A DNA stretch of 64,000 nucleotides from Platerodrilus igneus (GCA_036346225.1 JARFIW010001344.1:1365810-1429809); one strand, 5' to 3'; counted from the stretch's first letter, positions 23,226 through 36,603 are shown. A program made the numbers and translations. The notes: a model not told the origin generated them from the sequence alone.

Positions 23226-24428
23226 TATTTTGATATTTTGATATTCTGGTATTTTGATATTTTAATATTTTGATATTTTGATATTTTGATATTTTGATAT
23301 TTTGATATTTTGATATTTTGATATTTTGATATTTTGAAATTTTGATATTTTGATATTTTGATATTTTGCTATTTTGATATTTTGATATTTTGATATTTTG
23401 ATATTTTAATATTTTGATATTTTGATATATTGATATATTGATATTTTGATATTTTGATATTTTGATATTTTGATATTTTGATATTTTGGTATTTTGATAT
23501 TTTGATATTTTGATACTTTGATATTTTGATATTTTGATATTTTGATATTTTGATATTTTGATATTTTGATATTTTGATATTTTGATATTTTGATATTTTG
23601 ATATTTTGATATTTTGATATTTTGATATTTTGATATTTTGATATTTTGATATTTTGATATTTTGATATTTTGATATTTTGATATTTTGATATTTTGATAT
23701 TTTGATATTTTGATATTTTGATATTTTGATATTTTGATATTTTGATATTTTGATATTTTGATATTTTGATATTTTGATATTTTGATATTTTGATATTTTG
23801 ATATTTTGATATTTTGATATTTTGATATTTTGATATTTTGATATTTTGATATTTTGATATTTTGATATTTTGATATTTTGATATTTTGATATTTTGATAT
23901 TTTGATATTTTGATATTTTGATATTTTGATATTTTGATATTTTGATATTTTGATATTTTGATATTTTGATATTTTGATATTTTGATATTTTGATATTTTG
24001 ATATTTTGATATTTTGATATTTTGATATTTTGATATTTTGATATTTTGATATTTTGATATTTTGATATTTTGATATTTTGATATTTTGATATTTTGATAT
24101 TTTGATATTTTGATATTTTGATATTTTGATATTTTGATATTTTGATATTTTGATATTTTGATATTTTGATATTTTGATATTTTGATATTTTGATATTTTG
24201 ATATTTTGATATTTTGATATTTTGATATTTTGATATTTTGATATTTTGATATTTTGATATTTTGATATTTTGATATTTTGATATTTTGATATTTTGATAT
24301 TTTGATATTTTGATATTTTGATATTTTGATATTTTGATATTTTGATATTTTGATATTTTTATATTTTGATATTTTGATATTTTGATATTTTGATATTTTG
24401 TTATTTTGATTTTTTGATAATTTGATAT
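23226..24428. repeat. 8-bp microsatellite (gatatttt)n, about 150 units
   Basis: Roughly 1.2 kb of GATATTTT repeated head to tail. Variants are concentrated in the first ~300 bp and the last ~70 bp, while the middle from about 23,525 to 24,350 is almost perfectly uniform. That pattern fits expansion by slippage from the centre, or compression/extension by the assembler. Confidence 0.95.
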
Positions 24429-24741
24429 AATTTATTTCTGTAAACTGTTTAATTCAATTGTGTAAGAGCCAACAAAACCAGGAGTTTCTTTGATAAACTT
24501 ATAAAAAGCAATAGGCATCTTGAAACGTATCAAAAGGTCTCCAAATATAACAAAAGGCTCGTTTTTCTGGCTTCAATTTCTTAAATCTGGCATGTGTAAG
24601 TATTCTGAAAAGGGTGAAAATTTTAAAAAGGTTGTAAATATTTGATCATTATATTGTGTATTGTGGAATTGCTTTATTTTATTGAATCAGCTAGAGAATC
24701 TATAACTTAACATTTTACAAGTGCTTAATTAATAAAAAAGG

Positions 24742-24999
24742 GATAGCACAGCATTTTATGGTCTGCCCAAAAGTAGGGGCTAAAAATAAGAAAATATCAT
24801 GGCATTTTATGGTGCCCATCGTAGGGGCTAGTGAAGTATCACAGCATTTTATGTACGCCCAAGCCGTGGGGCGGAAATATCACAGCATTTTACTGCGCCC
24901 AATTCGTAGGGCGGGAATAACAAAGGTTTTCTTTCTTTACAGAAAGAAAACACGACATTTTATGTCGACCAAAATTGTGGGGCGAAAAATAACACAGCA
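24742..24999 (+). repeat. Five subterminal dyad repeats ending in CACAGCA at a (TA)n tract
   Basis: Five copies of a unit approximating CACAGCATTTTATG, a few bases, then GCCCAA-n-TGGGGC occur at about 24,747, 24,800, 24,841, 24,882 and 24,950, and a final CACAGCA abuts (TA)n at 25,000. GCCC...GGGC forms an inverted pair within each unit. The same unit appears near the ends of family B and of the units ending at 54,165 and 60,230. It looks like a cluster of binding sites at an element terminus; LTR-plus-primer-site is an alternative. Confidence 0.7.

Positions 25000-25054
<55 letters not shown>
25000..25054. repeat. (TA)n microsatellite
   Basis: About 27 TA units joining the CACAGCA terminus of the left unit to the start of the family B relative. 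Confidence 0.95.
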
Positions 25055-25058
<4 letters not shown>

Positions 25059-27200
25059 AGTGGTTTTAAAAGGTTAAATTTAACTATAAACAAAGCAATT
25101 TGAAACACCCTGTATAGAGGAAACAACCAGAATTTACGTGCAAAAGTTATTTTATTTGGTTCAGTTTAATGTAACAAGTATTAACAAAAATTTACAATTA
25201 ATGAATAAAATTGAGTTAGGTTCGTAAAGAAAATAAATTTTACAAGGCAAAGCAATTTTTTTATTAATTTAATGGGGTTTAATTACGTCTAATACGCATA
25301 AAAGCATGAAAAATTAATAAATCTAAGGCAAATAACGTTCGATGTAACAAAAAAATAAATCGGTTGGGTTGAAATACCATGAAAAGAAACTTCTGGAAAT
25401 GTTGTGTTAAAACGTTGGTTAATTAAACACCTGCATGTTTTCTAAATGTCAGGTTCCTCTTATTTTTATAGATAACAAACAAGTTTCAAAGAATATCGGG
25501 TAAACGGTTGGAGGGTTCGCGTAAATGTTAACTAAAAGTTTTCTTAAAGTGCAGAAAGGATAGAGGGTCAATGAAATGTTTCGGACTGAGACAGGCATAC
25601 GGACAGTGCATTTCAAAGAGCACGTATTCAGTCCACATGGGGTAAATAGAACGCGGACAGTAATATCGATTCTCTACCACTCAAACAAGGTTAGAAGGAA
25701 AAATATAATATGCATAAGAAAGGGACAGCGTTAAGATAGGCGGGATTTTGAAGACGTCAATGCATATACTATTGGTCGATATCGTTAGTTGTACAACAAA
25801 CAAGCACGAGAATATATGAAGTCGGGTTTATTGGAAAATATCGTAACGACGCGCTAAATTTCGGGGATTTCAAAAACGGTTGAACCAAAATTTTAAGAAC
25901 GTGTTATTTTAAATTAGATTTTTACGGCAAGAGTGGCCGGAGAGGTTACAGTTGAAGCATACAAATACTCGATAAATTAGCACGGCTCGTTCTCTTTTAA
26001 CTTCGTTCTAATAGTATTTACATCGCTTCAAATACGAGTTTGTAAGTATAAATAATTTTAAATTAAATAATACAGTGTTGGCCGTATAATTTGATACGCA
26101 AATAAGTGTCGAGTCTAAATTCTAATTTGAGGTGCAACATTTATTTTAAACAAGCTCGAGAAGTGACGTGAAGTAACGTAAATTTAAATTAACTTGAACG
26201 AAAGTACGCAAGTATGAAAGAAGAGTAATTAATTTGGATTTGGAAATGGGATGCACCGTGAAGGCAGCGCATGCAGCACAACATAAATAATGTTCTTCTA
26301 CAAATAGCTAGAGACGGCCAGCAGAGCAGAGCGAAACAACTATACGGCATCGTCAACGGAGCAGAGATTTTCGAGAAATTCCAGGTAACGCTTTAAAATT
26401 GTTGTTATAAACTATGAAACTATGAATATTGTGTGACGTGTGAGAGTGAATTTTGAAGGTATTGTGCATTATTTGCGTATTGAATATAATACGTATAACT
26501 AACTGTATTATGGTATTTAAATAGAAATCTAAAAGTATATAAAGCTTATTAACGTTCCATCAGAAATTTAAAATTTTTATTGTGACGAGTACATGGGTTT
26601 TTTGTTTGCAGTCAGCGTATGCAAAGTAAAAAGCACACATTATTCATAATTAACTGGGTTATCATAAGCTCACCATACTCCAGAGTTTACTAAGTTGAAA
26701 TAAATTATGGAGAAAGAATGAAAAATAAGATATTATTCAGGGCCCATTTACTCCGGGTACATTCTATGTGGTTGATAATTTAAATTAAAATACAGGACAT
26801 TACAAAATTAGGATTTATAGAGGTGTAACTTGATCACTGAAATGTGGATAATAATGGATTTTTATTTGTAAATAGTGAAAAATAAATATTGTAAGATTGT
26901 TGAATTTTGTGGTTTTATTGAGAGTGTGCGTGAACGATGCAGAGCATAGTGGTGAATCTAGGTATCCAAGAGGAGGCCCAACTGAGCTAGTCTAGGAACT
27001 GAAGAAGAATATAGGTACTGAAAAAGAGAAAGAAATCTAGGTAAGAAGTTTTTTGAATTTTTTTATTTTTGGTGAAATTTTCGATTTTTGTAAAATTAAT
27101 ATAAATTAATTTTCGAATCTACTGAGAATCCTGAGAGAATACACGGCAAATTTATGACGCCCAATTCGTGAGGCACGATCCTGACTAAGAATAGACGGCA
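25054..27200 (-). mobile_element. Family B unit B0 (diverged)
   Basis: Bounded by (TA)n on both sides. On the plus strand it begins TTGTAGTGG and ends GACGGCAATTTA(TA)n. The block at 25,130-25,260 aligns with 50,320-50,430 of copy B3. A conserved splice-donor-like CCAG/GTAACG is at 26,385, and one dyad motif (GCCCAATTCGTGAGGC) at about 27,160. I find no coding capacity, so it is probably non-autonomous. The strand given is the one on which TTGCTGTG would be the 5' end. Confidence 0.55.
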
Positions 27201-27216
27201 ATTTAATATATATATA

Positions 27217-29370
27217 TTGCTGTGCTTCCTCTCATATCTGCAGGTACTGGCCCTTTCAAAAAAAACATTCGAGCCTCACAGTTTGGGCGTCAAGAATGCT
27301 GTGAAACCTTTTAAATCACCTGGTCCGTTGATTCCTTCTGTTAATCGCCTCGGCTGCTCCTCTAGATAACTTCCATCCTCAATCATAAAAATTAAACAAC
27401 ACATTCCTACCACAAACATCAACGTTAACTCTATTTACATCAATATTCAGAATACATTAAATTTTCAAATTAAATTTCAGCATAAAATTCAGTTTTAAAA
27501 AGAATTTCAGGATTAATTTTATTATCATTTTACTGTGCATCCAAAATTAAAGTCCTTGTTGGATGCCTACTAATTAATATAACAATATAAGCAGACCGGA
27601 GTCTGAGTATAAAGGAGCATCTACCACCCCTTTACGTTAATTAACCAGGTTTGTCTAATTGAGCTCAAAGATATACCCAAAGTTTCATCATATTCCCGAA
27701 CATCAAAACAAAATACCCCTTTTTACTTAAACAAGCAAATTTCATCTTAAAATTAAACTTTTATGGTTAGAACAATTTCACTAATGTCCATTTAAAGTAA
27801 ATCAATTATAAAGTCATTCAATACACACAAAAATGTCAAACAAAATAGTATCATTTACCTGAAGGTTACTGTCCTCGTAGCTTCAAAGTATCGTTTCTTT
27901 AGTTAATCACACCATTCACCAGGATTATATTTACGGCTTCTGATTCTCTACGCTTTTTAAATTTTCTCCATCACCATCCATTCAAAGTCGTTTCTGGGCC
28001 TTTCCGTAACTCATCTGTGTTTATCTGACCCTTGTTTCATGGATCCAGACACGTATTTGAACCATTTAATTATTAACACCCCCGAAAAATAGCAAAGAAA
28101 TTCATGCTTCTGTCACCAATATACGCCAAAACTGCCTACTTTTGTGTATACATTCGTCGTTGTAAATTTTGCTAATTGGTACAGTGAAACTAAATTTTAT
28201 TACCTTGTATCTAAGTGCACTGAAGTACATTCATGTTAGCACGTAAATAACAAGCTATTTTGAATCACTAAAATATACTAGCAAACTTTAAATTATTTAA
28301 TCAAACTAAAATGCACGGTTTAATATCTTCAATCAAGTCGCGTATGTACGAGCTTTTATCGCATCGAATCGTCAAAAGTCTAAGAGTCTAAGAGGCCGAA
28401 ATTCATATTACCGCCGGTATATATAGCAAAAAGCCTGTCTGTCGGTCTGTTCCCCAAAACGGGTAATTCTAAAGAATTCCTCATTCTATGTTCCCAGTCT
28501 GTCGCTCGCGCGTCGATTTTTACGAATTTTCACTCGCCCCATTTAAATCTCAGAAAATTTCCACACGGCACGCAAGCATGTCCGAGAAAAACTAATTAAT
28601 TTTGTACAGAAATTGTTGTTCTACCTCTGATATTTGCATCCTATTTTTAACCAATCATGACCCCCGTGACGTTGCTTAAATCCCGCCTTTTACAATATGT
28701 GTCTTTGCTTGACGCATTTTCTCTTTCCTTCTCTACCGTGTTCTTATTGGTGCAACTTGATATTCTTTATTATCGATTATTTTAGTCCACATGGAGTGTG
28801 AAATAACCCAGCTTTAGCAATTCTCGTAACTATTATGCAACGTTTTCCCCAAGATTCTTTGAAACATTAATTATCTGCAAAATTTACGCCGAATGTGATA
28901 TTTAAACTACGCAGGTGTTCAAAATAATATTAATTCTCAGAGCTTTATTCCGTGGTATTTTAATCTTGGGTTTTTACAAGTTTCTATAGGTATTATATGT
29001 TATTAACGGTTTAATTAACTCCAATTAAAATTGATTTCTATCCTTTTCATATTTTTTTTAGCGAATACAACTTAAATATTAATTATTATATGTACACTTT
29101 GTTTTACTACCGGTTACTTAAAATAGGGTTAATTAATATAAACTTTGCACGTAATTTCTCTTTGTTTAGGAATAATTACATTACACGCAGAGCTTTTCAC
29201 TACTGCTTCGTCTTATAAATAATTTAAATTTCTTATTTTTAATGAAACAACCGAGTTTATTTATGCTTCATGGTTTTAATAACGCCTATTATTTAATGAA
29301 ATTCCTTATACACGGTGATTAAAATTATTTGATGTGATTATTTAATTTTCTACCCTGGTCTAAATATGAG

Positions 29371-29373
<3 letters not shown>
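27217..29373 (+). mobile_element. Family B unit B1
   Basis: Starts TTGCTGTGCTTCC directly in a (TA)n tract and ends CTGGTCTAAATATGAGTAA in the next (TA)n. It is about 2.16 kb and closely related to B2 and B3. On the minus strand it has TATATATA at 28,419-28,426 and the conserved donor CCTTCAG/GTAAATGA near 27,858. One dyad motif lies next to the TTGCTGTG end (about 27,275-27,300). No ORF longer than chance. Confidence 0.75.

Positions 29374-29440
<67 letters not shown>
29372..29440. repeat. (TA)n microsatellite between B1 and B2
   Basis: About 35 TA units separating two family B copies in the same orientation. Confidence 0.95.
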
Positions 29441-29442
<2 letters not shown>

Positions 29443-31520
29443 CTGTGAAACCTACAAAAGCCTCACCAGAGTAAAAAATATTCGAGCCTCTCGAATTGGG
29501 CACCAAAATTTGCTGTGTTTCTCGCCCTGTTGAATCTCTTCTGATAGTTGCCTTTTTACTCTTTCGCCTCGGCTGCTCACCTAGTTAAAACTTTCATCCT
29601 CATTCATAAAAAAAAACAAACACATTCCTACCACAAACATCAACGTTAACTCTATTTACATCAATATTCATAATACATTAAAATTTCAAAATTAAATTTC
29701 AGTATCATAAAATTTCAAGTTTAAATTTGTCATCATTTTAATTTGCATCCAGAATTAAAGTCCTTGTAGGATGCATACTAAGTAAATAAACAATATTTGC
29801 AGACCTGAGTCTGAATAAAAGGGAGCATCCTCCACCCCTTTACGTTAATTGAACAGGTTAGTATAATTGAGCTCAAAGACAGACCCAAATTTTCATCATA
29901 ATCAAAACATAAACTGCTAAATACTTCTTTCTACATAAACAAGAAAATTTTACCTTAAAATTCAAAATTTGTTGTTTATACAAATTCACTACTGTCCATC
30001 TTTATCAAACAAATTATAAAGATATTCAACACACACCAAAACATCTTAGATTGAACAACAAAGCATAAGTTACCTGACGGTTAATGCACTCGTGGCTTCA
30101 ATGTACATCGGACTTTGTTAATCACACCATTCCAACTGGGTTATGATTGCGTCCTCGGATTTCTGGTCGCCTTTAAAAATTTTTCTACACCACCATTCAT
30201 CTAAAATTGTTTCAGGGCTTTTCAGAAACTCATCTATGTATATTTAAATCTTGTTTTGTGGATCCAATCACGTTTACTAATAACACTTGATTACTCACTC
30301 CCGAAAAATAGCAAAGCAATTCATAATTCGTTCACGCTATACAAAGCGGCATACTTCAATGTATTTATTTATCGCTACTACTTTAAATAATTGGTACAGT
30401 AATACCCGCAAATATAACTAGACTTTATTACCTAATGTATCTTCTGTAAGTGCACTAAAGCATAATAACTTGTATCGTAGCACGTATTCTGCTTGAAGTA
30501 TGGTATAACATCAAAAAATAAAGAGCAAACTGTTTTAAAGTATTCAATAAAATCAAAAATCTAAGAGCCAAACTGTTTAAAGTATTGAATAAAAATCGAA
30601 AATCTAAGAGAGCGCAACTCATATCAGCACGGGTTTATATAATAGCCCGCTTGCACGTCGGATTTGTCCCTCAACGGACAATTTTTAGAATTTCGCATTC
30701 TATGTTCCCTTTCGACAGTCCGACACAGCGATTCTACAAAATTTGCACACGTCCAAGTTGAAAATCTAAGAAGTTTCACACTGCTCGCAAACACGTCCGA
30801 GAACAACTAATTAATTTTACACACCAACTGCTATGCTTTCCTCTTTCATGTTTGCATCTTATTTCAACCAATCGCAGCCCTAGTAAAGCTTCTCAAAGCA
30901 CGCCTTTATTAGCCGTGTCTCTGCTTTACGCTTTTAACCATCCCTTTCTACCTTGGTCTGAGTGGTACAAATCGATATTCTTTACTATCTGTTGTCTAAA
31001 CTACACGTGGACTCGCGACGTGACTTTTAAATATACGCTGTTTTGTATTTCGTGCTAAAGCATCCGACCGTTTCCAATATACGTAGAAACTGCATGTTTA
31101 TCAGCTCGAATTTATTAGAATTTGACATTTAAAAATACGCAGGTGTTCAATCGTAATACTTCTACGATTTGGATATTCCACGTATTTTAACCTTCTAGAT
31201 ATATTTGTATGCTAGCAACGCGTCTCATATTTGGTATTATTGGGTTTTTAAAAGCTTTTATGCATATTATACCTCAATAATCGTTCAATTAACTCCAATT
31301 AAAATAATAATGAATGGCATTGACTTCTACCCTTTAATTTTTAGCAAATACTAATTAAATATTAATTATTATTTGTACACTTTATTTAATACCCGTTACT
31401 TAAAAATTTGAATTAATTGATATAAATTTCGCACGTAATTTTTATTTGTTTCTTTATACAAGGTAATTAAAATTGTTTGATGTCGTTAATTAATTTTTTA
31501 CTCTGGTCTAAATTTGAGTA
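29440..31520 (+). mobile_element. Family B unit B2
   Basis: Starts TTGCTGTGAAACC and ends CTGGTCTAAATTTGAGTAA, each in (TA)n. About 2.08 kb, in tandem with B1. On the minus strand it has TTATATAA at 30,635-30,642 followed by the conserved CTCTCTTAGA block, and a donor CGTCAG/GTAACTT near 30,073. A dyad motif is present at about 29,490-29,510. Non-coding. Confidence 0.8.
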
Positions 31521-33290
31521 ATATATATATGTATATATATATAATTTATTATAATGGATGGACGTATGTAGATATACATATATATTTTAACAATTTTTTT
31601 GGCTATGTGAGAAAATTAATTTTCGAAACAACTTAGAAGACTTAAGGCAACAGAAAAAAATGAAATAAATTCGCTAAGAACATTTATTTGCAAATTTTGA
31701 TAGATTTTCGAACTTTAATTATTTTGGTTCCATATGAAAAATAACATGCGATTTCTTATTTTCTAGTTTGGTTCAATTACAACGCTAAGTTCAAAATTTT
31801 GTACCCAAGGTCATGTAGAAAACCATTCAACTGTTTTGAAACATGGTTTGTAAAGACATAAATAGCAGTTTAATCTTTCAATAATCCGTGTAAACACTTT
31901 ATCGTTTACGAAATACCTCCAGGTTTTCAACTTGTTTCATACACACGGCACGTGGACTTTATACATTTGTTTTGTTAGTTTTTCCCTTGGTTGAACTGTC
32001 TTCGCAAGTAATTTTTTTGAATCCGCTCACTTCCACATTATATTCGAGTCAATAAGATTGGGAAGTCGTTGATGATGAGATATTATTGTCGAAAATTTAA
32101 GTGCCTTAATCCAATTTTATTACAGCGCAAGCGCCCAGTAGGGTCAACAGCATACATGTAGTAGAGCCAACAACAGAAGCCCTGTAAAGCCAATAAATAA
32201 AAGTACAAAAAATAGATAAAATGCGGTAGAATTATGAACCATCTACTAGCCCAAATGTATCGTCTATCCAAAGAACACTGTTAAACATTCTTAAATTTAT
32301 CGATCACGTAAGACATCAGTCTGGGGCCATCGTCTTGGTTACTGAAAGCATCCAGCGGCCAGTGGTTAAAGGTGAATAATTTTTGCATGATCCCAAAAGG
32401 ATTATTTTGTTTTTACAGCACCTTTACCGCCACGGCTATGTTTCAAACCTTAGAAATTTGCATCGTTCCAGTCTGTAAAATCCGGCACCCAACTGAGCAG
32501 AAAGTACAATTTTTTTTAGTTGACTATTTAATAATTTTTTTTTACTTAGAATATACATTTTCTTGAAAGTAATATCTAGTATGGTTGAAATTGTCACTAA
32601 TAACAATTGTAAGACTATTTCAATTACAGTTCTTTGATTAATTTGTAAGTGATTACCAGATTTCCTGCTCATATAGATCCTAAGAAATGAAATTTTGTTT
32701 AACTAATAATTTTGATATCACATGTAAAGTTATTTAATATTATTATAACCATGATTGGATAAAAATTATTTATTATATAATAAATACCTTCTGATTTTAA
32801 TATGTTTAATTTTCTAGATAGAGTTGTTACGTACAGTTTTTGGCCCTAACAATATCTAGCAAGTACTTCACGGAAAATTCAGTGAATTACTCCGCTTATA
32901 ATTCCATGCCGGTAAAATACCGAAAACCTCGACTATACGAATAAAAATGGCGTTGTTCCGCCTACTAACTCAGTGGTACAGCTGATGTAAATGTTTGACG
33001 AGAGTGCCAAAATGCTATCAAGTATGAAATGTAATCCTGATCGAAAAATACTTTGGACGTCACCTAATCTCGCAGGGATGATGGGGAAAAGCCCTAGAAG
33101 GAATGACAAAAGGAGTGTCAAAATCTTGAGATTAGAAGAGTGATTTTGCCTTCAAATATACCTAAAAGTTCATTAAAAGAATTTTTTTTAAATTTAAACC
33201 AAACCTAAACACGTGGATCTACTTATTATTGCTAGCTATAAAAAAGATTTCTGAAAGTAAGTGTTAGATAATAACACAACAACAACACAC
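31521..33290. other. No gene seen
   Basis: AT-rich DNA following a short interrupted (TA)n (31,519-31,543). No conserved motif is recognised. Short ORFs at 32,083-32,672 and 32,933-33,121 have no supporting features. Confidence 0.4.
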
Positions 33291-33349
33291 CAATCATGGT
33301 AACCAAACCTAGCACCGTTTTCTTGTGGGATATATAGGTTATACATCTA

Positions 33350-35060
33350 TACTACTACACTACTTTTACTCCCAGAATCATTCACAAGCTTTCTCCACAT
33401 CCTTCGGTACCTACATACTGCCTTTGCCTCTGTAACATTCATACATTGCTTTTGACATGCTATATTATTCCTCAGACTTCTCACCTGTCGTTGCATATAT
33501 ATATATATATATACTTAGTAGGTCTATACCAATTCATTCTTTCCAAATCTCAAAACCATCTAAGCGTGCTGCGCTCGTTCAAGTTCTTAAGGGTCACCTG
33601 CACTCTACATTTTGCTTTGACCCATTTGCTTGGCACATTGTCTCTCAATGTTTCTACTCACAAACTTCTTAGGAACCTCATTCCAGCAGCATCTATATGA
33701 CTAACATGTTTCTTCTGCCAGGCCTAAATTTTGCTTCCGTACAGAACAGTTGGCACAAACACACCGTTGTAAATGGCCAGTTTTGCTTTATAGTCAATCC
33801 TTCTTTCTTGTTTACTGCCTACTTGCTTCCAGCCACCTTTATTGTAGAATTTGCCGTTTTCTCTATTTCACTATCCAGCTTTCCGTTACTCAAAAATTTC
33901 CTACTGAAGATCAAGAAGCCTGTGACAGACCCAACCCTCATAAATATATATTTTATGTTGTAGCTAGAGAGTCGGGAAGTACAGTAAACGCCGATACTAG
34001 GGAGAGTCGCGTTCGTGCTGTGCTAGTAAAAGGACGTGCTCAAAAAGTAAAGATCATAGTGCCTGATACAATTGTTGTAGCTAAATTTGGTGAGATTGTT
34101 CTAATTTACGGATTTGTTTGTAGCGATGGTTAGTTATTCTAATCTCACTACTTCGTAATATTTGTATGTGTATTGTTTTGACCACTGAATTAACGAATGA
34201 AAACGCATGTTACTCGTTTGTATTCTGCATGTAAGTTACAAGAACCCCGTGATTAATTATTCATCCTGTTGATAACAGTCTACATTTTCAAGCCATTCAC
34301 TTTCTCTATCGTGTCAATGTCCATTCTAAATACAAAGCCGTCAGTTCCGCCATCTCGGTCAAAAATCATTACTTTTGTGTTATTTGCATTAATTTTCAAT
34401 TGCATATTTTCACACGCTTCCGACAGCCTGTTATGCATTCGTTGCAAATTCTATGACAATTCGGCCAACAACATTGCGTCATCCGCATACCACAACAAAC
34501 TTACATTTGTCTTACACCTTCCACAATGTCAAAATATTACCCCATGTTAGCATTCCCACGTACACAAACGCTACTGCTTTCGGACATCGCTCTGGTAGAT
34601 TTTATCAAGCAGTTGCTTACATCGTATACAGGCTGCGCCTTTCATAATCACTTCTATTTACAGAGTCATTCGCCTTTTCCAGATCTAGAAATGCTGCATA
34701 TATTTTCTTTCTGACATTCATACACTTTTCGACAATTTGTTGCATTCCGAACATTTAATCCACACATCGTCTTCCTGGCATAAAATCACATTGAACGTTC
34801 CAAATCTTGCTTTGCGTTTTCTTGCGAACCCTCTCAATCACAATTTTTCCAAACACTTTACTGGGTACACGCAACAGACCTACCACGATAATTTTGGCAT
34901 TTATACTTGCTGCCTTTACCTTTGGGCAAAGGGATAATGATCGCACTCTTCCAACCTTCAGGCACCTTCGCTTGTTCTATACACAACTTTATCAGTTTGC
35001 ACAAACATTCAATCAGCAACCCGGACCCATACCTAAACATTTTACTTGTTATTCTATCTA
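33350..35060 (-). pseudogene. Reverse transcriptase and C-terminal part of the retrotransposon
   Basis: Recognisable pieces in order: WKSAIIIPLPKGKGSKYK (34,930-34,985), VPSKVFGKIVIERVRKKTQS and FMPGRRCVD (34,755-34,880), the catalytic YADDAMLLAEL (34,461-34,489), then after an insertion NGKLDSEIEKTA, LAIYNGVFVPTVLYGS and VRSLRNNIACQK near the end. The first catalytic aspartate region (AAFLDLEKA) lies near 34,700. These span all three minus-strand frames with in-frame stops, so no functional protein is made. The enzyme would have copied element RNA into a nicked chromosomal target. Confidence 0.85.
33930..34285. other. ~350-bp insertion inside the reverse transcriptase gene
   Basis: Protein similarity stops near VNGLK (about 34,290) and resumes near GFLIFSRKFLSNG (about 33,925). 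The inserted DNA includes a plus-strand open stretch (33,958-34,130, VARESGSTVNADTRES...) that I do not recognise. No terminal repeats or target duplication are obvious by eye. Confidence 0.45.
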
Positions 35061-35915
35061 CACCGGCCGTTTAGCCATTCTTTAAACTCCTCACGCTCTT
35101 CCATACCCCATCTATACTGCATTCGAATTTATACTATTATCTACGTTTTCGACCAGCACATTACTGCTCTCTTCATCATCCACGCAGTCATCTGTATCCT
35201 TCTTGTCACTACCATACAGTGTCTTAAAATACTTTTCCCAACAGTTTCTCACACTTGCTTCATGCCAAACAATTTCATTTCTTCGGTTAATAACGCCATT
35301 CACACATTTATTTCTACCCTTTCTTGTCTTCCTTATCCATTTCCAAAACAAGTTTTTATTCCCTTCCAAATCACTTTACATTTTTTTCGCTCGATTTCCC
35401 TCAGTTGTTCTTTGCTTGCCCTAACTACTTCTTTCACATATCGCTTTTTCTCCTTATATACTTCCTAAAGTTGCCCTCTTATTCAACATCTTTTTCTGCA
35501 AACATTCTTCCATATGCCACTTTCTTTTCATCGATAACCTTTTTGACCATGTCGCTCCACCATGCATTTTTATTACATGTACCAATGATTGTCGTTCTAC
35601 ATACTTTTAAAGCACATTTGATTACACTGTTCTTCAAACAATTCCATGCTTTCTCCACATCTTTAAACTTTAGAGCATTCTACCATTCTTGTTTGCAGTC
35701 ATGCAACTCCTTCCCTAACACAGTAGCGTACTGTCTTTAAGTCGACTCTTCCACTTTTGATTGTTTCACATTCTGCTTACTTCTCCACGCCCACTTTCGG
35801 CCAAGATCAATTCTGAACAAAACCAGAAAATAATCGGTGTCACACTCAGATCCTTTCATTACTATCGTGTCTATTACCAGTTTTCTTAACCTTTCATTAA
35901 ATACAACCAAATCAA

Positions 35916-36524
35916 TTATACTTCTCGCTTATACCCTTTGTCATGTATACTTGTGATGTCCTTATGTTTATACCACTTATTGAATACAAACAGTTTTTTT
36001 TTCATACATATACTCACTAACATGTCTCCATTTTCGTTTATTCTAGGATCACCAAATTGACTTTTTATATGATCAGCATTTTCACTGTGTTTCCCGACCC
36101 AACTATTCATATCATCTAATAGAACCACACGGTCATTTCTTTTGCGTTTGTTTAATACATTTTCCAGCTTTTGCCAAAACTGTTGAAACTCCATATCCTC
36201 ATACATCGGACCATAACATGCTGCTAAAAAGATTTTTCTGAAGTCCACTTTCATTCTAACTCGCAAGATGGGGGAAGAGTTCGATTCATATTGTTTCATG
36301 CACGCTTTTGCTTGATCAATCAAAATTAAACCAACGCCTTTCGCATCAAACTCATTGCTCTCTACTCCAGTCCACAAACCCAACATACCGTCATCTAATT
36401 CAGCAAAATCTTTCTCCTTCCGCTCCGTCTCACTTACACACAGCACACATCTATACGCATTTTTTTTCATTCCACTTATAATTAAATACTCTGCCATACA
36501 CTCACCTGATATTTCAAGTACCAA
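35916..36524 (-). pseudogene. AP-endonuclease domain of the retrotransposon
   Basis: A ~200-codon open stretch of the exonuclease-endonuclease-phosphatase fold, which would nick target DNA for priming. Visible features are SETERKEKDF (the catalytic Glu region), KGVGLILID, LAACYGP, the DDMNSWVG motif (normally G-D-x-N; the Gly is Asp here) and the INENGDMLV block. The H-containing C-terminal motif lies beyond the stop at 35,916, so the domain is truncated by a frame break. Confidence 0.8.
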
Positions 36525-36603
36525 ATCTCCATTCCTGAACCATGCGGTCGTTATCTTAGTCTCCCACCATGACAGTTGGACTTGTTACTACTAACAAGAC
36601 ACA

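Larger units (their letters stand above)
33300..36590 (-). mobile_element. RTE/Jockey-like non-LTR retrotransposon relic
   Basis: Reading on the minus strand: an AP-type endonuclease (35,916-36,524), a linker, a reverse transcriptase (about 34,290-35,060, with YADD at 34,478-34,489) and a C-terminal region (33,360-33,920). Many proteins of this type are annotated in arthropods as craniofacial development protein 2-like. The frame is broken repeatedly by stops, a ~350-bp insertion and a (TA)n tract at 33,496-33,517. The 3' end lies near a GTTGTTGTTGTG-type tail around 33,285-33,295. Plus-strand ORFs in this span (33,446-35,740) are antisense shadows. Confidence 0.85.

Noticed and set aside
24742..24999. 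CRISPR-like array (spaced repeats)
   Set aside because: Eukaryotic context, degenerate repeat units of uneven spacing, and the same motif at element ends elsewhere.
24890..25126. ORFs ending in IYIY repeats
   Set aside because: Produced by (TA)n; the same effect explains short ORFs at 39,400, 48,095, 54,014, 54,663 and 54,808.
33446..35740. Many plus-strand ORFs up to 140 codons
   Set aside because: Antisense to the reverse transcriptase and endonuclease of the minus-strand retrotransposon.
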